A stretch of 47,567 nucleotides of DNA, from the NCBI GenBank assembly GCA_017412045.1, contig JAFQOX010000099.1:1-47567 (forward strand). Reading direction: 5' to 3'. The notes below the pieces were generated by a model. That model was not told the origin of the DNA. It worked only from the letters and a program-made list of their open reading frames with translations, and did not search any database. Below are positions 16,194 to 24,796 of the stretch, piece by piece (the stretch's first letter is position 1; each line of letters begins with the position of its first letter). Made by a program: the position numbers and the translations under genes. The DNA is from Clostridia bacterium (GTDB lineage: Bacteria > Bacillota > Clostridia > Oscillospirales > CAG-272).

Positions 16194-17093
16194 TTATAAG
16201 ACTTTTCGTTCCTTTCGCATATGAATCAGGGAAACCGTGATCACCAGCAAGATCGGAAAAGCAACGATCTGTATCCACTCGGTCACGAACCCAACCGTAC
16301 CCATCAGATCGACGTAAAAGCGATACTGCTCGTAGAGCTCGGATCCTACCGTGAATACGCCTCCCGCGGCTTCGGTCAAAGCCATAAGCTTTTTTCCCAC
16401 CCATCCGGAAAGGATAAAATGGATCAGAGGCAAAACGCCGAACGCTACAATCCAGCCAAGCGCAAGTCCCGTCCTTCCACGAGCGGTAAGGGCACAGCGA
16501 ACGCGACGGAAGGTCAAAACCGTCCAGCCGATCAAAGCAACGAGAAGCAGCAGATATACCCAATGCACGATCATGCGAATGCCGTATTCCCCATAAGCAT
16601 GGGGCGAAAAAACAGCTCTTCTGCTGATCGCCGTACCCGTAACCAAAAAAGTATCCAAGGAAAAGTACGTAAACCATGCGCACCAAAGAAGCGTATGCTT
16701 GCGGAAGATGAAGCAGATCGCGCCGAGCGCTGCCGCAAAAACGGAAAGCGGCCACGCGATAAAGAGCAAAATGAAAGCACCGACGAACAGGATCGCGCCG
16801 AACAATTTTCTGATCGGAAACACTTCCTTGACGATAACGGTATTTTGAGCCACGGGCTCATCTGACCGTTGCGTATTTTCCGATACGGCTTCCCGTTCCT
16901 CGCGCACAAGGTAATCCATCGTTACGCCGAAAAGATCGCTCATCTTCACGAGCTTATCCAGGTCGGGGATCGAAGCGCCCGTTTCCCATTTGGAAACGGA
17001 TTGGCGCGAAACGTCCAGACTCTCCGCGAGATCGCCCTGGGACATCTTTTTTTCCGTGCGGAGACGGTAAATTTTTTCATGCAGTTTCATCAT
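16194..17093 (-). CDS. XRE-family regulator with a C-terminal membrane domain
   Basis: The protein has 299 residues. Residues 4-60 are a helix-turn-helix of the Cro/CI type (KKMSQGDLAESLDVSRQSVSKWE...PDLDKL). An acidic linker (70-90) leads to a hydrophobic domain with four or five membrane segments (about 98-300) that ends in basic residues. Such membrane-tethered repressors occur widely in Clostridia and are thought to sense envelope or small-molecule signals. AAAGGAG precedes the double ATG at 17093. A perfect dyad, TAGCAAC-CGACA-GTTGCTA, lies at 17176-17194 upstream of its promoter and may be its operator. The downstream partner is the lipoprotein phosphoesterase. Confidence 0.88.
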   Translation of the reverse strand: MMKLHEKIYRLRTEKKMSQGDLAESLDVSRQSVSKWETGASIPDLDKLVKMSDLFGVTMDYLVREEREAVSENTQRSDEPVAQNTVIVKEVFPIRKLFGAILFVGAFILLFIAWPLSVFAAALGAICFIFRKHTLLWCAWFTYFSLDTFLVTGTAISRRAVFSPHAYGEYGIRMIVHWVYLLLLVALIGWTVLTFRRVRCALTARGRTGLALGWIVAFGVLPLIHFILSGWVGKKLMALTEAAGGVFTVGSELYEQYRFYVDLMGTVGFVTEWIQIVAFPILLVITVSLIHMRKERKVL

Positions 17094-17126
17094 GGAAACT
17101 CCTTTCTTTTTCCTTTTTCCGCACTG

Positions 17127-17155
17127 ATTATAGCATGAAACCCGTCAAAAAGCAA
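17127..17155 (-). promoter_or_regulatory. Promoter of the XRE regulator operon
   Basis: On the minus strand TATAAT (17127-17132) carries an extended TG-C element and is preceded at 17 bases by TTGCTT (17150-17155). Confidence 0.6.
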
Positions 17156-17175
17156 CCAATCGCACTTGGAAATTT

Positions 17176-17194
17176 TAGCAACCGACAGTTGCTA
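17176..17194. promoter_or_regulatory. Candidate operator dyad upstream of the XRE regulator
   Basis: TAGCAAC (17176-17182) and GTTGCTA (17188-17194) are perfect 7-base inverted half-sites separated by five bases, lying about 20 bases upstream of the -35. Cro/CI-type regulators bind dyads of this size, so autoregulation is plausible. Confidence 0.5.
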
Positions 17195-17230
17195 CGTTCA
17201 AATCTTACAAATCAGACCGTCTGTTTTTGT

Positions 17231-18091
17231 TCACATTTTCTTTTCCGATGCCTTTATATCCCGCAATTCTATCGAAGAAATGAAAATCCCCAAAAGATAT
17301 ACGCCTATGATCTTCAGAGAATAATAAAAGTAAAAGTTCGGAACAAAAAACCAGAGCCAAACGCACAGAGCGTTATAAAGAAGTCTCGCAACAAACAAAA
17401 ATATCAGCAGAAATATCGCAGGACGCATCTTATATTCGGTGACTGATAAATGCCTGTGTAAAAAAGAAAACAACGGCACGATATTCAAAAGAGGAACAAA
17501 ACGGTAGCGCTTGGCAAACGGAGCGCGTTTTTTTCTCTGAATTCCCTGTATCATTTCCCTGCGCTCCCGCTCACGGGAAGCGACTCCCCAAGCATAACAA
17601 GCATAAGATACCGAAATATAAACGGCTACGGAAACGGCAAGCAACGCCATCACGCATCCGAAAGATTCCATACTCAATACAAAAATCCGATGTCCCATCA
17701 AGGCAAACGCCCACCCCAACACGAACGTAAACAATGCAAGATTGCCCAATCGAAGGACCTCAAACATCTCGTAGAGAAAATGACGGTACAAAAAAGCAAA
17801 TACCAAATATACGCAAAGATAAAACAAAACGTGAATGATTTGCGAGGGAATCATTCCCATCAGAAAATCGCGCAAGGTGCATCGATCCTTCACGGATAAA
17901 TCGTGTCCCCAGTTCCAATATCTGTAGGCCAACACGCCAATGTGGATCAAAGCGCAAAGCGCAGTACGCATTCCGCCCGATAATCCGATCGAACCCAAAT
18001 AAAGGTAGAAATTTATGAAAAAAACAGTCAGAAAGCAAATAATCAACGTATGAATATGGAAAGCAGAATGGAAATATTTTTTCATAGTCAT
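17231..18091 (-). CDS. Polytopic membrane protein, unrecognised
   Basis: The protein has about 286 residues with roughly seven hydrophobic segments: 9-31, 41-58, 78-105, 112-133, 142-166, 222-245 and 248-275. A basic cytoplasmic loop (REREREMIQG..KKRAPFAKRY) lies between segments five and six. I do not recognise the family and see no catalytic motif. Starts at 18094, 18091 and 18085 are all close to GAGGAG; I chose 18091 as a compromise with 4-base spacing, and 18085 is equally possible. It begins 15 bases after the MerR-type regulator stop, so the two are probably one operon. A transport or efflux role is only a guess. Confidence 0.75.
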   Translation of the reverse strand: MTMKKYFHSAFHIHTLIICFLTVFFINFYLYLGSIGLSGGMRTALCALIHIGVLAYRYWNWGHDLSVKDRCTLRDFLMGMIPSQIIHVLFYLCVYLVFAFLYRHFLYEMFEVLRLGNLALFTFVLGWAFALMGHRIFVLSMESFGCVMALLAVSVAVYISVSYACYAWGVASRERERREMIQGIQRKKRAPFAKRYRFVPLLNIVPLFSFLHRHLSVTEYKMRPAIFLLIFLFVARLLYNALCVWLWFFVPNFYFYYSLKIIGVYLLGIFISSIELRDIKASEKKM

Positions 18092-18106
18092 CATACTCCT
18101 CAAAAA

Positions 18107-19396
18107 TCAATCTCTTACAAACACGTAACACCAAGGCTCACAGCCGCCGTACACGTAATCTCCGTTTTTCCACTCCATAAAGAGATATTCCTTTCCTTCG
18201 ATCCATCGGATCTCGTACGCGCAAGCGGCAAGCTCTCCGCGTATGAGCGTTCCCGCGGTCCAGCGGCAAGGCTCTCTATGTGCATTCTTTTTCTCAAGCG
18301 AGGATCGAATCAGCGCCGCCGTTCCGTCCTCGGAAAATTCCAGAGTATGGAGCGCAAACGGCTCCATCGTCGGATGCGCGGGATCAAAGCGCTCCTTTGA
18401 CTTCACGCAATCGAAAACGCGCCAGCTTCCCATTACCGCAGGGTCGGGAACAAACGGCAAATCCACGTTATCCTTCCTTCGGACGTCCTCCGCCGTATAC
18501 GCAATGCGATCGATCTGCCGCAGCACCAGAACCGTAGGTCTGCCCCCGTAGCGGTATTCAAAGGATTTCATTTCCACGAACATATAGACGGTATTGTCAT
18601 GAGCTTCTATCGTATAGGAATTGACGGTAGAATCCCCGCCCGAAAACCATAGGATCTTGCCCTTCGTCCACGCATAGCACCAATACCGTTTTCCTTCCGG
18701 CAGAAAATACAGCGTCTTCACGGTGTCGGATACCGTATGCCCTCCCTTGGGAAAGCCCTCGTAAAAATCACTTTTCACCGCATATTCCCCGAGCAGCTCC
18801 CATTTTCCGACGATGCGCCCGTCATGCTCGAACGGAAGCCCGAAATGCTCGTGGACGTTCATCGCGTTCATATTCAGCTTGATCACACGACAGATGAGAT
18901 AGGCGTAATTGGAATTGGGGATACTGCGCGTTTCGTACGAGGATATCCTCTGGTATTTCTTTGCGCAGAGCGCGTGTTCCATCAGTTCCCTTGCTTTTCT
19001 CTCATCGTGAGCGCCGAACACCGTGGACTGCGCTTCCGACGCGCCGTCCTTTTCCGTAAAAATGACGTCAAAGTCCTTTTTTTCGCAGGTCACGATCTTT
19101 CTTGCCTCGTCGAGATCCGCGATCATGCGGGCAAGCTCCGCCTGCTTCTTCTCAAATAAGCCCAACAAAGCTTCGTTCGTTTGCCCGGAAGCCAATATCG
19201 CCTTGATCTCCGTCAGGGAAAAGCCCGCTTTTTTCAGCGCCGCAATGCGAAAGAATACGGGAATCTGTTCGTCGGAATAATAGCGGTAGCCCGTAAAGGC
19301 ATCCACGTAGTCCGGCTCCAGAAGTCCCTCTTTATCGTAATGGCGCAATACCGTTATTTTCGTACCGCAAATTTTTGCGAATTCTCCAATTTGCAT
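18107..19396 (-). CDS. MerR-family regulator with C-terminal lipocalin-like repeats
   Basis: The protein has 429 residues. Residues 1-70 form a MerR winged helix-turn-helix (MQIGEFAKICGTKITVLRHYDKEGLL, GYRYYSDEQI). A dimerisation coiled coil follows (about 75-108). Residues 110-170 are a linker. Residues 185-429 contain two related beta-rich segments (GRIVGKWELL...WTKGKILWF and VMGSWRVFD...WTAGTLIRGELAACAYEI), a ligand-sensing arrangement seen in Firmicute MerR proteins; the ligand is unknown. The ATG at 19396 has GGAGG at 6 bases. Its promoter has a 19-base spacer with a dyad, the classic MerR arrangement, so it is probably autoregulated and also controls the membrane protein gene downstream. 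Confidence 0.9.
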   Translation of the reverse strand: MQIGEFAKICGTKITVLRHYDKEGLLEPDYVDAFTGYRYYSDEQIPVFFRIAALKKAGFSLTEIKAILASGQTNEALLGLFEKKQAELARMIADLDEARKIVTCEKKDFDVIFTEKDGASEAQSTVFGAHDERKARELMEHALCAKKYQRISSYETRSIPNSNYAYLICRVIKLNMNAMNVHEHFGLPFEHDGRIVGKWELLGEYAVKSDFYEGFPKGGHTVSDTVKTLYFLPEGKRYWCYAWTKGKILWFSGGDSTVNSYTIEAHDNTVYMFVEMKSFEYRYGGRPTVLVLRQIDRIAYTAEDVRRKDNVDLPFVPDPAVMGSWRVFDCVKSKERFDPAHPTMEPFALHTLEFSEDGTAALIRSSLEKKNAHREPCRWTAGTLIRGELAACAYEIRWIEGKEYLFMEWKNGDYVYGGCEPWCYVFVRD

Positions 19397-19430
19397 CTCA
19401 AACCTCCGTAAGATTTTCTTTTCTGAAACC

Positions 19431-19461
19431 ATTATAAGCCTAAAGTTAAGGTGAGAGTCAA
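19431..19461 (-). promoter_or_regulatory. MerR-type promoter with 19-base spacer and dyad
   Basis: On the minus strand TTGACT (19456-19461) and TATAAT (19431-19436) are 19 bases apart instead of 17. The spacer contains the dyad CCTTAACTTTAGG (19439-19451). Over-long spacers carrying a dyad are the hallmark of promoters that MerR proteins activate by DNA distortion. Confidence 0.8.
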
Positions 19462-19588
19462 TAGGGATTTCAAATTTTTTCCGACTTTATTCCATGGAAA
19501 ATCGCGTAAAGCCTCACAAAAGGAAAAATGATCTTGCCAACGGATCCAAAAAGTAAACGGCGCTATCCCTTTAAATTGGATAAAACGC

Positions 19589-19617
19589 TTGACAAGAAAA
19601 AGCGTTTGTGATACTAT
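19589..19617 (+). promoter_or_regulatory. Promoter of the ilv operon
   Basis: TTGACA (19589-19594), 17 bases, TACTAT (19612-19617). The leader of about 95 bases before ilvB shows no T-box. The rest of the gap from 19462 to 19588 shows nothing I can identify. Confidence 0.75.
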
Positions 19618-19647
19618 AAATTAATATAAAAGTATACTCTCATCCGT

Positions 19648-19690
19648 TTGCCGACTTGTTTTTTTCGTTGTTTTAGACGAAAAGCGGCAA
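19648..19690 (+). other. Stem-loop in the ilvB leader
   Basis: TTGCCG (19648-19653) pairs with CGGCAA (19685-19690), and inside it TTTTCGT pairs with ACGAAAA. The outer arms close a two-part hairpin ending 29 bases before the ilvB start. It has no T tract and no leader peptide rich in Ile, Val or Leu, so attenuation is not evident; a protein-binding or stability role is possible. Confidence 0.4.
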
Positions 19691-19719
19691 TATTCCAAAC
19701 CCACAAGGAGTTCCCATTC

Positions 19720-21429
19720 ATGCAATTGACAGGCTCAAAAATTCTGATGGAATGTCTTCTGGAACAGGGTGTCGATACGATCTTCGGCTATCCCGGCGGA
19801 ACCATTCTGAACGTCTACGACGAACTTTACAATTACAGCGACCGCATCAAGCATTATCTGACCGCTCACGAGCAGGGCGCGGCTCACGCAGCCGACGGCT
19901 ATGCCCGCTCGACCGGCAAGGTCGGCGTATGCTTCGCTACCTCCGGTCCCGGATGCACCAATCTGACCACGGGCATCGCAACCGCCTACATGGACAGCTC
20001 TCCCATCGTTTTCATTACCTGTAACGTCAACGAGGGATTGCTTGGCAAGGATGCCTTCCAGGAGGTCGACATCACAGGCATTACCATGCCGATCACCAAA
20101 AGCAATTATATGGTGCGCGACGTCCGCAAGCTTGCAGACATCATCCGCGAAGCCTTCGCGATCGCGCGCAGCGGCAGACCCGGCCCCGTTCTGATCGACA
20201 TCGTGAAAAACGTGACGGCGGAAAAGGCGGAATTCACGCCGCTCTCAAGAGAAGAACATTCCAAGCAGGGCAGACTCGGCTCCCTGATCAAGCGCGCAAG
20301 CCACGATCTCAAAACACCCGAGCCGGACCTGAACGATATCAATATCCTCACGAATATGATCCGCGAATCGAAAAAACCGCTCCTGATCTGCGGCGGCGGC
20401 GTCGTACGCAGCAGAGCGCATGAGGAATTTCTTACATTTGCGGAACGCATTGACTCCCCCGTCGCCATCACCGTCATGGGCGGCGGCGGCTTCAAGGGCA
20501 GAAACCCGCTGACGACGGGTATGATCGGTATGCACGGCTCCCAGGCGTCCAATATGGCCTGCGATGCCTGCGATCTTCTGATCGCCGTCGGATGCCGCTT
20601 CTCCGACCGTGTCGCGCTCGATCCTCCGACCTTTGCCAAGCAGGCGAAGATCGTACAAATCGATATCGACCGCTCCGAAATCAATAAGAACGTAGAGGTC
20701 GACCACCATATCATCGGCGATGCCAAGCGCGTGCTTGAGCTTCTCAACGAAAGAGTCGAGCAGCAGAACCACGCCGCATGGAAGGATTACGTTTTCTCCT
20801 TCAAAACGGAAACGGAATACGATGAGGGCGGACATACCCTCACCCCCAAGCAGATCTCCGACGCCGTCGCGCGTATCTGTCCGCAGGACACCATGGTTGC
20901 CACGGACGTCGGACAGCATCAAATGTGGGTCGTTCAGCACTTCCATTACGATTATCCGGGTCAGCTTCTGACCTCGGGCGGCTTTGGAACGATGGGCTTC
21001 GGACTCGGCGCGGCGATCGGCGCAAAGGCGGGCAATCCCGACAAGACGGTCATTCATATCACGGGTGACGGTTGCTTCCGTATGAACTGCCACGAGCTCT
21101 CCACGGAGCAATTCTACAATCTTCCGATCATCACGATCATTTATAACAATCAGACCCTCGGCATGGTCCGTCAGTGGCAGACCCTGATCTATAACGGTCA
21201 TTATTCGCAGACCACGCTCGACCGCGGTCCAGACTTCGTCAAGCTCGCCGAGGCGTACGGACTCGGCGGCAAGCGCGTTACCTCCGTCAGCGAGCTGGAG
21301 GAAGCGCTGAAGGAGGCGCTTGCCTGCGGTCACGGCTACGTCATCGACTGCGCGATCGAAATGGACGAGATGGTTCGCCCGATGGTTCCCGTCGGCGGAC
21401 GCATCACGCAATTCCTCGTGAATTCTTAA
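19720..21429 (+). CDS. ilvB: Acetolactate synthase large subunit
   Basis: Condenses two pyruvates to acetolactate, or pyruvate with 2-ketobutyrate to acetohydroxybutyrate, the first shared step of valine/leucine and isoleucine synthesis. The 569-residue product has the N-terminal pyrophosphate-binding domain (TIFGYPGGTILNVYDEL with the catalytic Glu near 50 in AHEQGAAHAADG), the central FAD domain, and the C-terminal thiamine-binding motif GDGCFRMN...N. It retains the usual length. The ATG at 19720 follows AAGGAG; a longer frame from 19648 runs into the leader hairpin. It is the first gene of the ilv operon, with ilvN starting 13 bases later, and the two form the holoenzyme. Confidence 0.97.
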   Translation: MQLTGSKILMECLLEQGVDTIFGYPGGTILNVYDELYNYSDRIKHYLTAHEQGAAHAADGYARSTGKVGVCFATSGPGCTNLTTGIATAYMDSSPIVFITCNVNEGLLGKDAFQEVDITGITMPITKSNYMVRDVRKLADIIREAFAIARSGRPGPVLIDIVKNVTAEKAEFTPLSREEHSKQGRLGSLIKRASHDLKTPEPDLNDINILTNMIRESKKPLLICGGGVVRSRAHEEFLTFAERIDSPVAITVMGGGGFKGRNPLTTGMIGMHGSQASNMACDACDLLIAVGCRFSDRVALDPPTFAKQAKIVQIDIDRSEINKNVEVDHHIIGDAKRVLELLNERVEQQNHAAWKDYVFSFKTETEYDEGGHTLTPKQISDAVARICPQDTMVATDVGQHQMWVVQHFHYDYPGQLLTSGGFGTMGFGLGAAIGAKAGNPDKTVIHITGDGCFRMNCHELSTEQFYNLPIITIIYNNQTLGMVRQWQTLIYNGHYSQTTLDRGPDFVKLAEAYGLGGKRVTSVSELEEALKEALACGHGYVIDCAIEMDEMVRPMVPVGGRITQFLVNS

Positions 21430-21442
21430 AGGAGGTGCGGAT

Positions 21443-21994
21443 ATGGATCAGGTAAAAAGACAATCTCTTTCCGTTCTGGTAGACAACGAATCCGGCGTGC
21501 TTTCGCAGGTTTCCCGTATGTTCTCCAGAAAGGGCTACAATATTGAATCTCTGGCAGTAGGAACGACGGAGGATCCCACCGTCTCCCGTATCACCATTGA
21601 GGTGATGGCGGATCAAAGACAGACGAATCTGCTTTCCAACCAGCTTCGCAAGCTCTTCCCCGTTCACTCGGTCAAGGTTCTGGATCTGGATAAAGCGATC
21701 CGACGCGAGTTGATCCTGCTGAAGGTCAACGCAGTCAGTCACGATGCGTGCAACCGTATCATCCAGATCGCGAATATTTTCCGCGCAAACATCATCGACG
21801 TTTCCACCACGACGCTGACCATCGCTATGATCGGCGATGCCAGCAAGGCGGAGGCGATCATCGACCTCGTCAAAGAATTCGGCGTGCTCGAGCTTGTACG
21901 CACCGGCATGGTTGCGCTCGAACGCGGCGCCGATACCATTTATGAAGCAACCAAAGAAAAAGGAGAATTTGATTATGGCAAAAATGTATTATGA
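21443..21994 (+). CDS. ilvN: Acetolactate synthase small (regulatory) subunit
   Basis: The 183-residue protein begins with an ACT domain (about 7-80: [29 protein letters not shown]), the site of feedback inhibition by valine in this family, followed by the C-terminal small-subunit domain. It has AAAGGAGG before the ATG. Its last 20 bases overlap ilvC, so the two genes are translationally linked. The cytoplasmic holoenzyme with IlvB carries out the first common step. Length and motifs are normal, and I see nothing degraded. Confidence 0.96.
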   Translation: MDQVKRQSLSVLVDNESGVLSQVSRMFSRKGYNIESLAVGTTEDPTVSRITIEVMADQRQTNLLSNQLRKLFPVHSVKVLDLDKAIRRELILLKVNAVSHDACNRIIQIANIFRANIIDVSTTTLTIAMIGDASKAEAIIDLVKEFGVLELVRTGMVALERGADTIYEATKEKGEFDYGKNVL

Positions 21995-22994
21995 AAAGGA
22001 CTGTGACATCAGCAAATTGGATGGCAAAAAAATCGCCATCGTCGGATACGGCTCCCAGGGACACGCACACGCGCTGAACCTCCGCGATTCCGGATGCGAC
22101 GTCATCATCGGTCTCCGCCGCGGCGGCAAATCCTGGCCCGTAGCGGAAAGAGACGGCTTCACCGTCATGACCGTTCCGGAAGCAACGCAGGCGGCTGATA
22201 TCATCATGATCCTCATCAACGACGAAAATCAGGCGGATATGTACAAAAAGGACATCGCACCCTACCTCACCGAGGGCAAGGCGATCGCCTTCGCGCACGG
22301 CTTCAACATCCGTTACAAGCAGATCGTCCCCCCTGCAAACGTGGACGTTTTCATGGCGGCTCCCAAGGGTCCCGGTCATACCGTCCGCTCCCAGTACGTC
22401 GCGGGCAAGGGTGTTCCCTGTCTGATCGCGGTTGAACAGAACGCGACCGGTAAGGCTTACGACATCGCTCTCGCTTACATCGCGGGCATTGGCGGTGCAA
22501 GAGCCGGCATCATGGAAACCACCATGCACGACGAAACCGAAACCGACCTCTTCGGCGAACAGGCTGTTCTCTGCGGCGGCGTGGTTGACCTCATGCGTTG
22601 CGGCTTCGAGGTTCTCGTGGAAGCAGGCTACGAGCCCGAAAACGCTTACTTCGAATGCATCCACGAAATGAAGCTCATCATCGACCTCATCAATAAGGGC
22701 GGCGTTGCGGCTATGAACTACTCCATTTCCGATACCGCGGAATTCGGCGAATACGTTTCCGGTCCCCGCGTCATTCCTCACGAGCAGACCAAGGCAAATA
22801 TGAGAGCCGTTCTCAGCGATATCCAGGACGGCACCTTCGCAGGCAAGTGGATCGCGGAAAACAAAAACGGCCGTTGCTTCTTCAATTCCAAGCGCGACAA
22901 TCTCGCAAAGCACCAGATGGAAATCGTCGGTCAACGTTTGCGTGAGCAGATGCTCTGGAAGAACGACAACGACCTCGACAGCGCATCGAACTGA
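21975..22994 (+). CDS. ilvC: Ketol-acid reductoisomerase
   Basis: Isomerises and reduces acetolactate to dihydroxy-isovalerate (and the isoleucine equivalent) with NAD(P)H and Mg2+. The 339-residue product is the short class I form. The Rossmann motif [17 protein letters not shown] (about 26-42) is clear, the C-terminal knotted domain has [12 protein letters not shown] and [12 protein letters not shown] with the metal glutamates and aspartate. The ATG at 21975 follows AGGAGA and lies inside the end of ilvN; the frame stays open upstream but has no better site. A double hairpin follows the stop before ilvD. Confidence 0.97.
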   Translation: MAKMYYEKDCDISKLDGKKIAIVGYGSQGHAHALNLRDSGCDVIIGLRRGGKSWPVAERDGFTVMTVPEATQAADIIMILINDENQADMYKKDIAPYLTEGKAIAFAHGFNIRYKQIVPPANVDVFMAAPKGPGHTVRSQYVAGKGVPCLIAVEQNATGKAYDIALAYIAGIGGARAGIMETTMHDETETDLFGEQAVLCGGVVDLMRCGFEVLVEAGYEPENAYFECIHEMKLIIDLINKGGVAAMNYSISDTAEFGEYVSGPRVIPHEQTKANMRAVLSDIQDGTFAGKWIAENKNGRCFFNSKRDNLAKHQMEIVGQRLREQMLWKNDNDLDSASN

Positions 22995-23010
22995 TTTCAT
23001 TCCAAAAACG

Positions 23011-23098
23011 CTTTATCCCGAGGCTTTCCTCGGGATAAAGCAATGACAAAACGATTCAAGACCAACAATGCTCCGTCAAGCCTGACGGACCATTGTTG
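23011..23098 (+). other. Two consecutive stem-loops between ilvC and ilvD
   Basis: The first has a perfect 13-base stem (23011-23023 with 23028-23040) and a CTTT loop. The second has CAACAATG/CATTGTTG (23063-23070, 23091-23098) around an inner CCGTCA/TGACGG stem. Neither is followed by a strong T tract (the second is followed by ATTTTC). They may slow or attenuate transcription, or protect the mRNA ends, and could set different levels of ilvBNC and ilvD. Confidence 0.6.
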
Positions 23099-23132
23099 AT
23101 TTTCAATCAGAAATACTTTTTTGGAGGTCCTT

Positions 23133-24794
23133 ATGCTTTCCGATCAAATCAAGAAGGGCGTAAACCGCGCGCCCAACAGAAGCCTTCTGTTCGCCCTCGG
23201 GCTGACGGAAGAAGAAATGAGCCGTCCTCTCGTTGGTATCGTCAGCTCCCACAACGAGATCGTTCCCGGTCATATGAATATTGACAAAATCGTGGAAGCC
23301 GTCAAAGCGGGCGTTCGCGCCGCAGGCGGCACGCCTATCATGTTCCCCGCCATCGCCGTTTGCGACGGTATCGCGATGGGACACGTCGGCATGAAATATT
23401 CCCTCGTCACCAGAGACCTGATCGCGGATTCTACGGAAGCCATGGTCATGGCGCATCAGTTTGACGGTCTGGTCATGGTCCCGAACTGCGATAAAAACGT
23501 CCCCGGTCTGCTGATGGCGGCGGCAAGACTCAATATCCCGACGATCTTCTGCTCGGGAGGTCCCATGCTCGCAGGTCATCTGACCGACGGCAGAAGAACC
23601 TGTCTGAGCCATATGTTCGAGGCTGTCGGCGCTTATCACGCAGGCACGCTCGACGAAAAAGGCGTTCTCGACTACGAGGAAAACGCTTGTCCTACCTGTG
23701 GCTCCTGCTCGGGTATGTACACCGCAAACTCCATGAACTGTCTCACGGAAGCCATCGGCATGGCGCTCCCCGGCAACGGCACCGTTCCCGCCGTTTATTC
23801 CGCGCGCATCCGTCTTGCCAAGCACGCGGGCATGAAGATCATGGAGCTGATCGAAAAAAATATCCGTCCCCGCGATATTATGACGGCGGCGGCTCTGCAT
23901 AACGCCGAAACCGTCGATATGGCGCTCGGCTGCTCCACCAATACCATGCTTCATCTTCCCGCCATCGCGCACGAGGCAGGCGTGGAGATCAGCCTGGACG
24001 AATCCAACAATATCAGCAAAAACACCCCCAATCTCTGTCATCTTGCGCCCGCAGGCGATACCTTCATGGAGGATCTCGACCGCGCGGGAGGCGTATACGC
24101 CGTTATGAAGGAGCTCACGAAGAAAAATCTTCTCGATCTCTCCGTCATGACCTGCACCGGCAAGACCATGGGTGAAAATCTCGAATATATCGTCAACCGC
24201 GATGAAAGCATCATTCGCCCCATCGAAAATCCCTATTCCGAAACGGGCGGCATCGCCGTTCTGAAGGGCAATCTCGCCAAGGACGGCTGTGTCGTCAAGC
24301 AGTCCGCCGTTGCGCCTGAAATGATGGTCCACGAGGGACCCGCGCGCGTATTTGATTCCGAGGACGAAGCCATCGCCGCCATTTACGCAAAAAAGATCGT
24401 GGCAGGCGACGTCGTCGTCATCCGCTACGAAGGACCGAAGGGAGGTCCCGGCATGAGAGAGATGCTCAACCCGACCTCCGCCATCTGCGGTATGGGTCTC
24501 GGAGAAAGCGTCGCGCTCCTCACGGACGGCAGATTCTCCGGCGCGACCAGAGGCGCGTCCATCGGTCACGTCAGCCCCGAAGCCGCCGCAGGCGGCACGA
24601 TCGCGCTTGTGGAGGAGGGCGATCTCATCTCCATCGACATTCCAAACTGTAAAATCGAGCTTCACGTTTCCGACGAAGAGCTTGCGCGCCGCCGCGCGGC
24701 GTGGGTATGCCCCGAGCCCAAGGTCAAAACGGGCTATCTCGCGCGCTACGCAAAGCTCGTTTCCTCCGCCGATAAGGGCGCGATATTGGAATAA
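23133..24794 (+). CDS. ilvD: Dihydroxy-acid dehydratase
   Basis: Dehydrates dihydroxy-acids to 2-ketoisovalerate and 2-keto-3-methylvalerate, the last shared step before transamination, using an Fe-S cluster. The 553-residue protein carries [16 protein letters not shown] and [18 protein letters not shown], which contain cluster cysteines, then [14 protein letters not shown] and the C-terminal GGRFSG-type motif ([15 protein letters not shown]). The ATG at 23133 has GGAGG at 6 bases; a TTG at 23121 is rejected. It follows the double hairpin and is followed after two bases by the AAA ATPase gene. Such clusters are oxygen-sensitive, in keeping with an anaerobic host. Confidence 0.97.
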   Translation: MLSDQIKKGVNRAPNRSLLFALGLTEEEMSRPLVGIVSSHNEIVPGHMNIDKIVEAVKAGVRAAGGTPIMFPAIAVCDGIAMGHVGMKYSLVTRDLIADSTEAMVMAHQFDGLVMVPNCDKNVPGLLMAAARLNIPTIFCSGGPMLAGHLTDGRRTCLSHMFEAVGAYHAGTLDEKGVLDYEENACPTCGSCSGMYTANSMNCLTEAIGMALPGNGTVPAVYSARIRLAKHAGMKIMELIEKNIRPRDIMTAAALHNAETVDMALGCSTNTMLHLPAIAHEAGVEISLDESNNISKNTPNLCHLAPAGDTFMEDLDRAGGVYAVMKELTKKNLLDLSVMTCTGKTMGENLEYIVNRDESIIRPIENPYSETGGIAVLKGNLAKDGCVVKQSAVAPEMMVHEGPARVFDSEDEAIAAIYAKKIVAGDVVVIRYEGPKGGPGMREMLNPTSAICGMGLGESVALLTDGRFSGATRGASIGHVSPEAAAGGTIALVEEGDLISIDIPNCKIELHVSDEELARRRAAWVCPEPKVKTGYLARYAKLVSSADKGAILE

Positions 24795-24796
24795 TC

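Noticed and set aside
19618-19719. T-box or leader-peptide attenuator before ilvB
   Set aside because: The leader is only about 95 bases, lacks the GGTGGAACC-type core, has no Ile/Val/Leu-rich peptide and no terminator.
23103-24665. A 520-codon minus-strand frame opposite ilvD
   Set aside because: It is a shadow of ilvD codons, with no ribosome binding site or protein motif.
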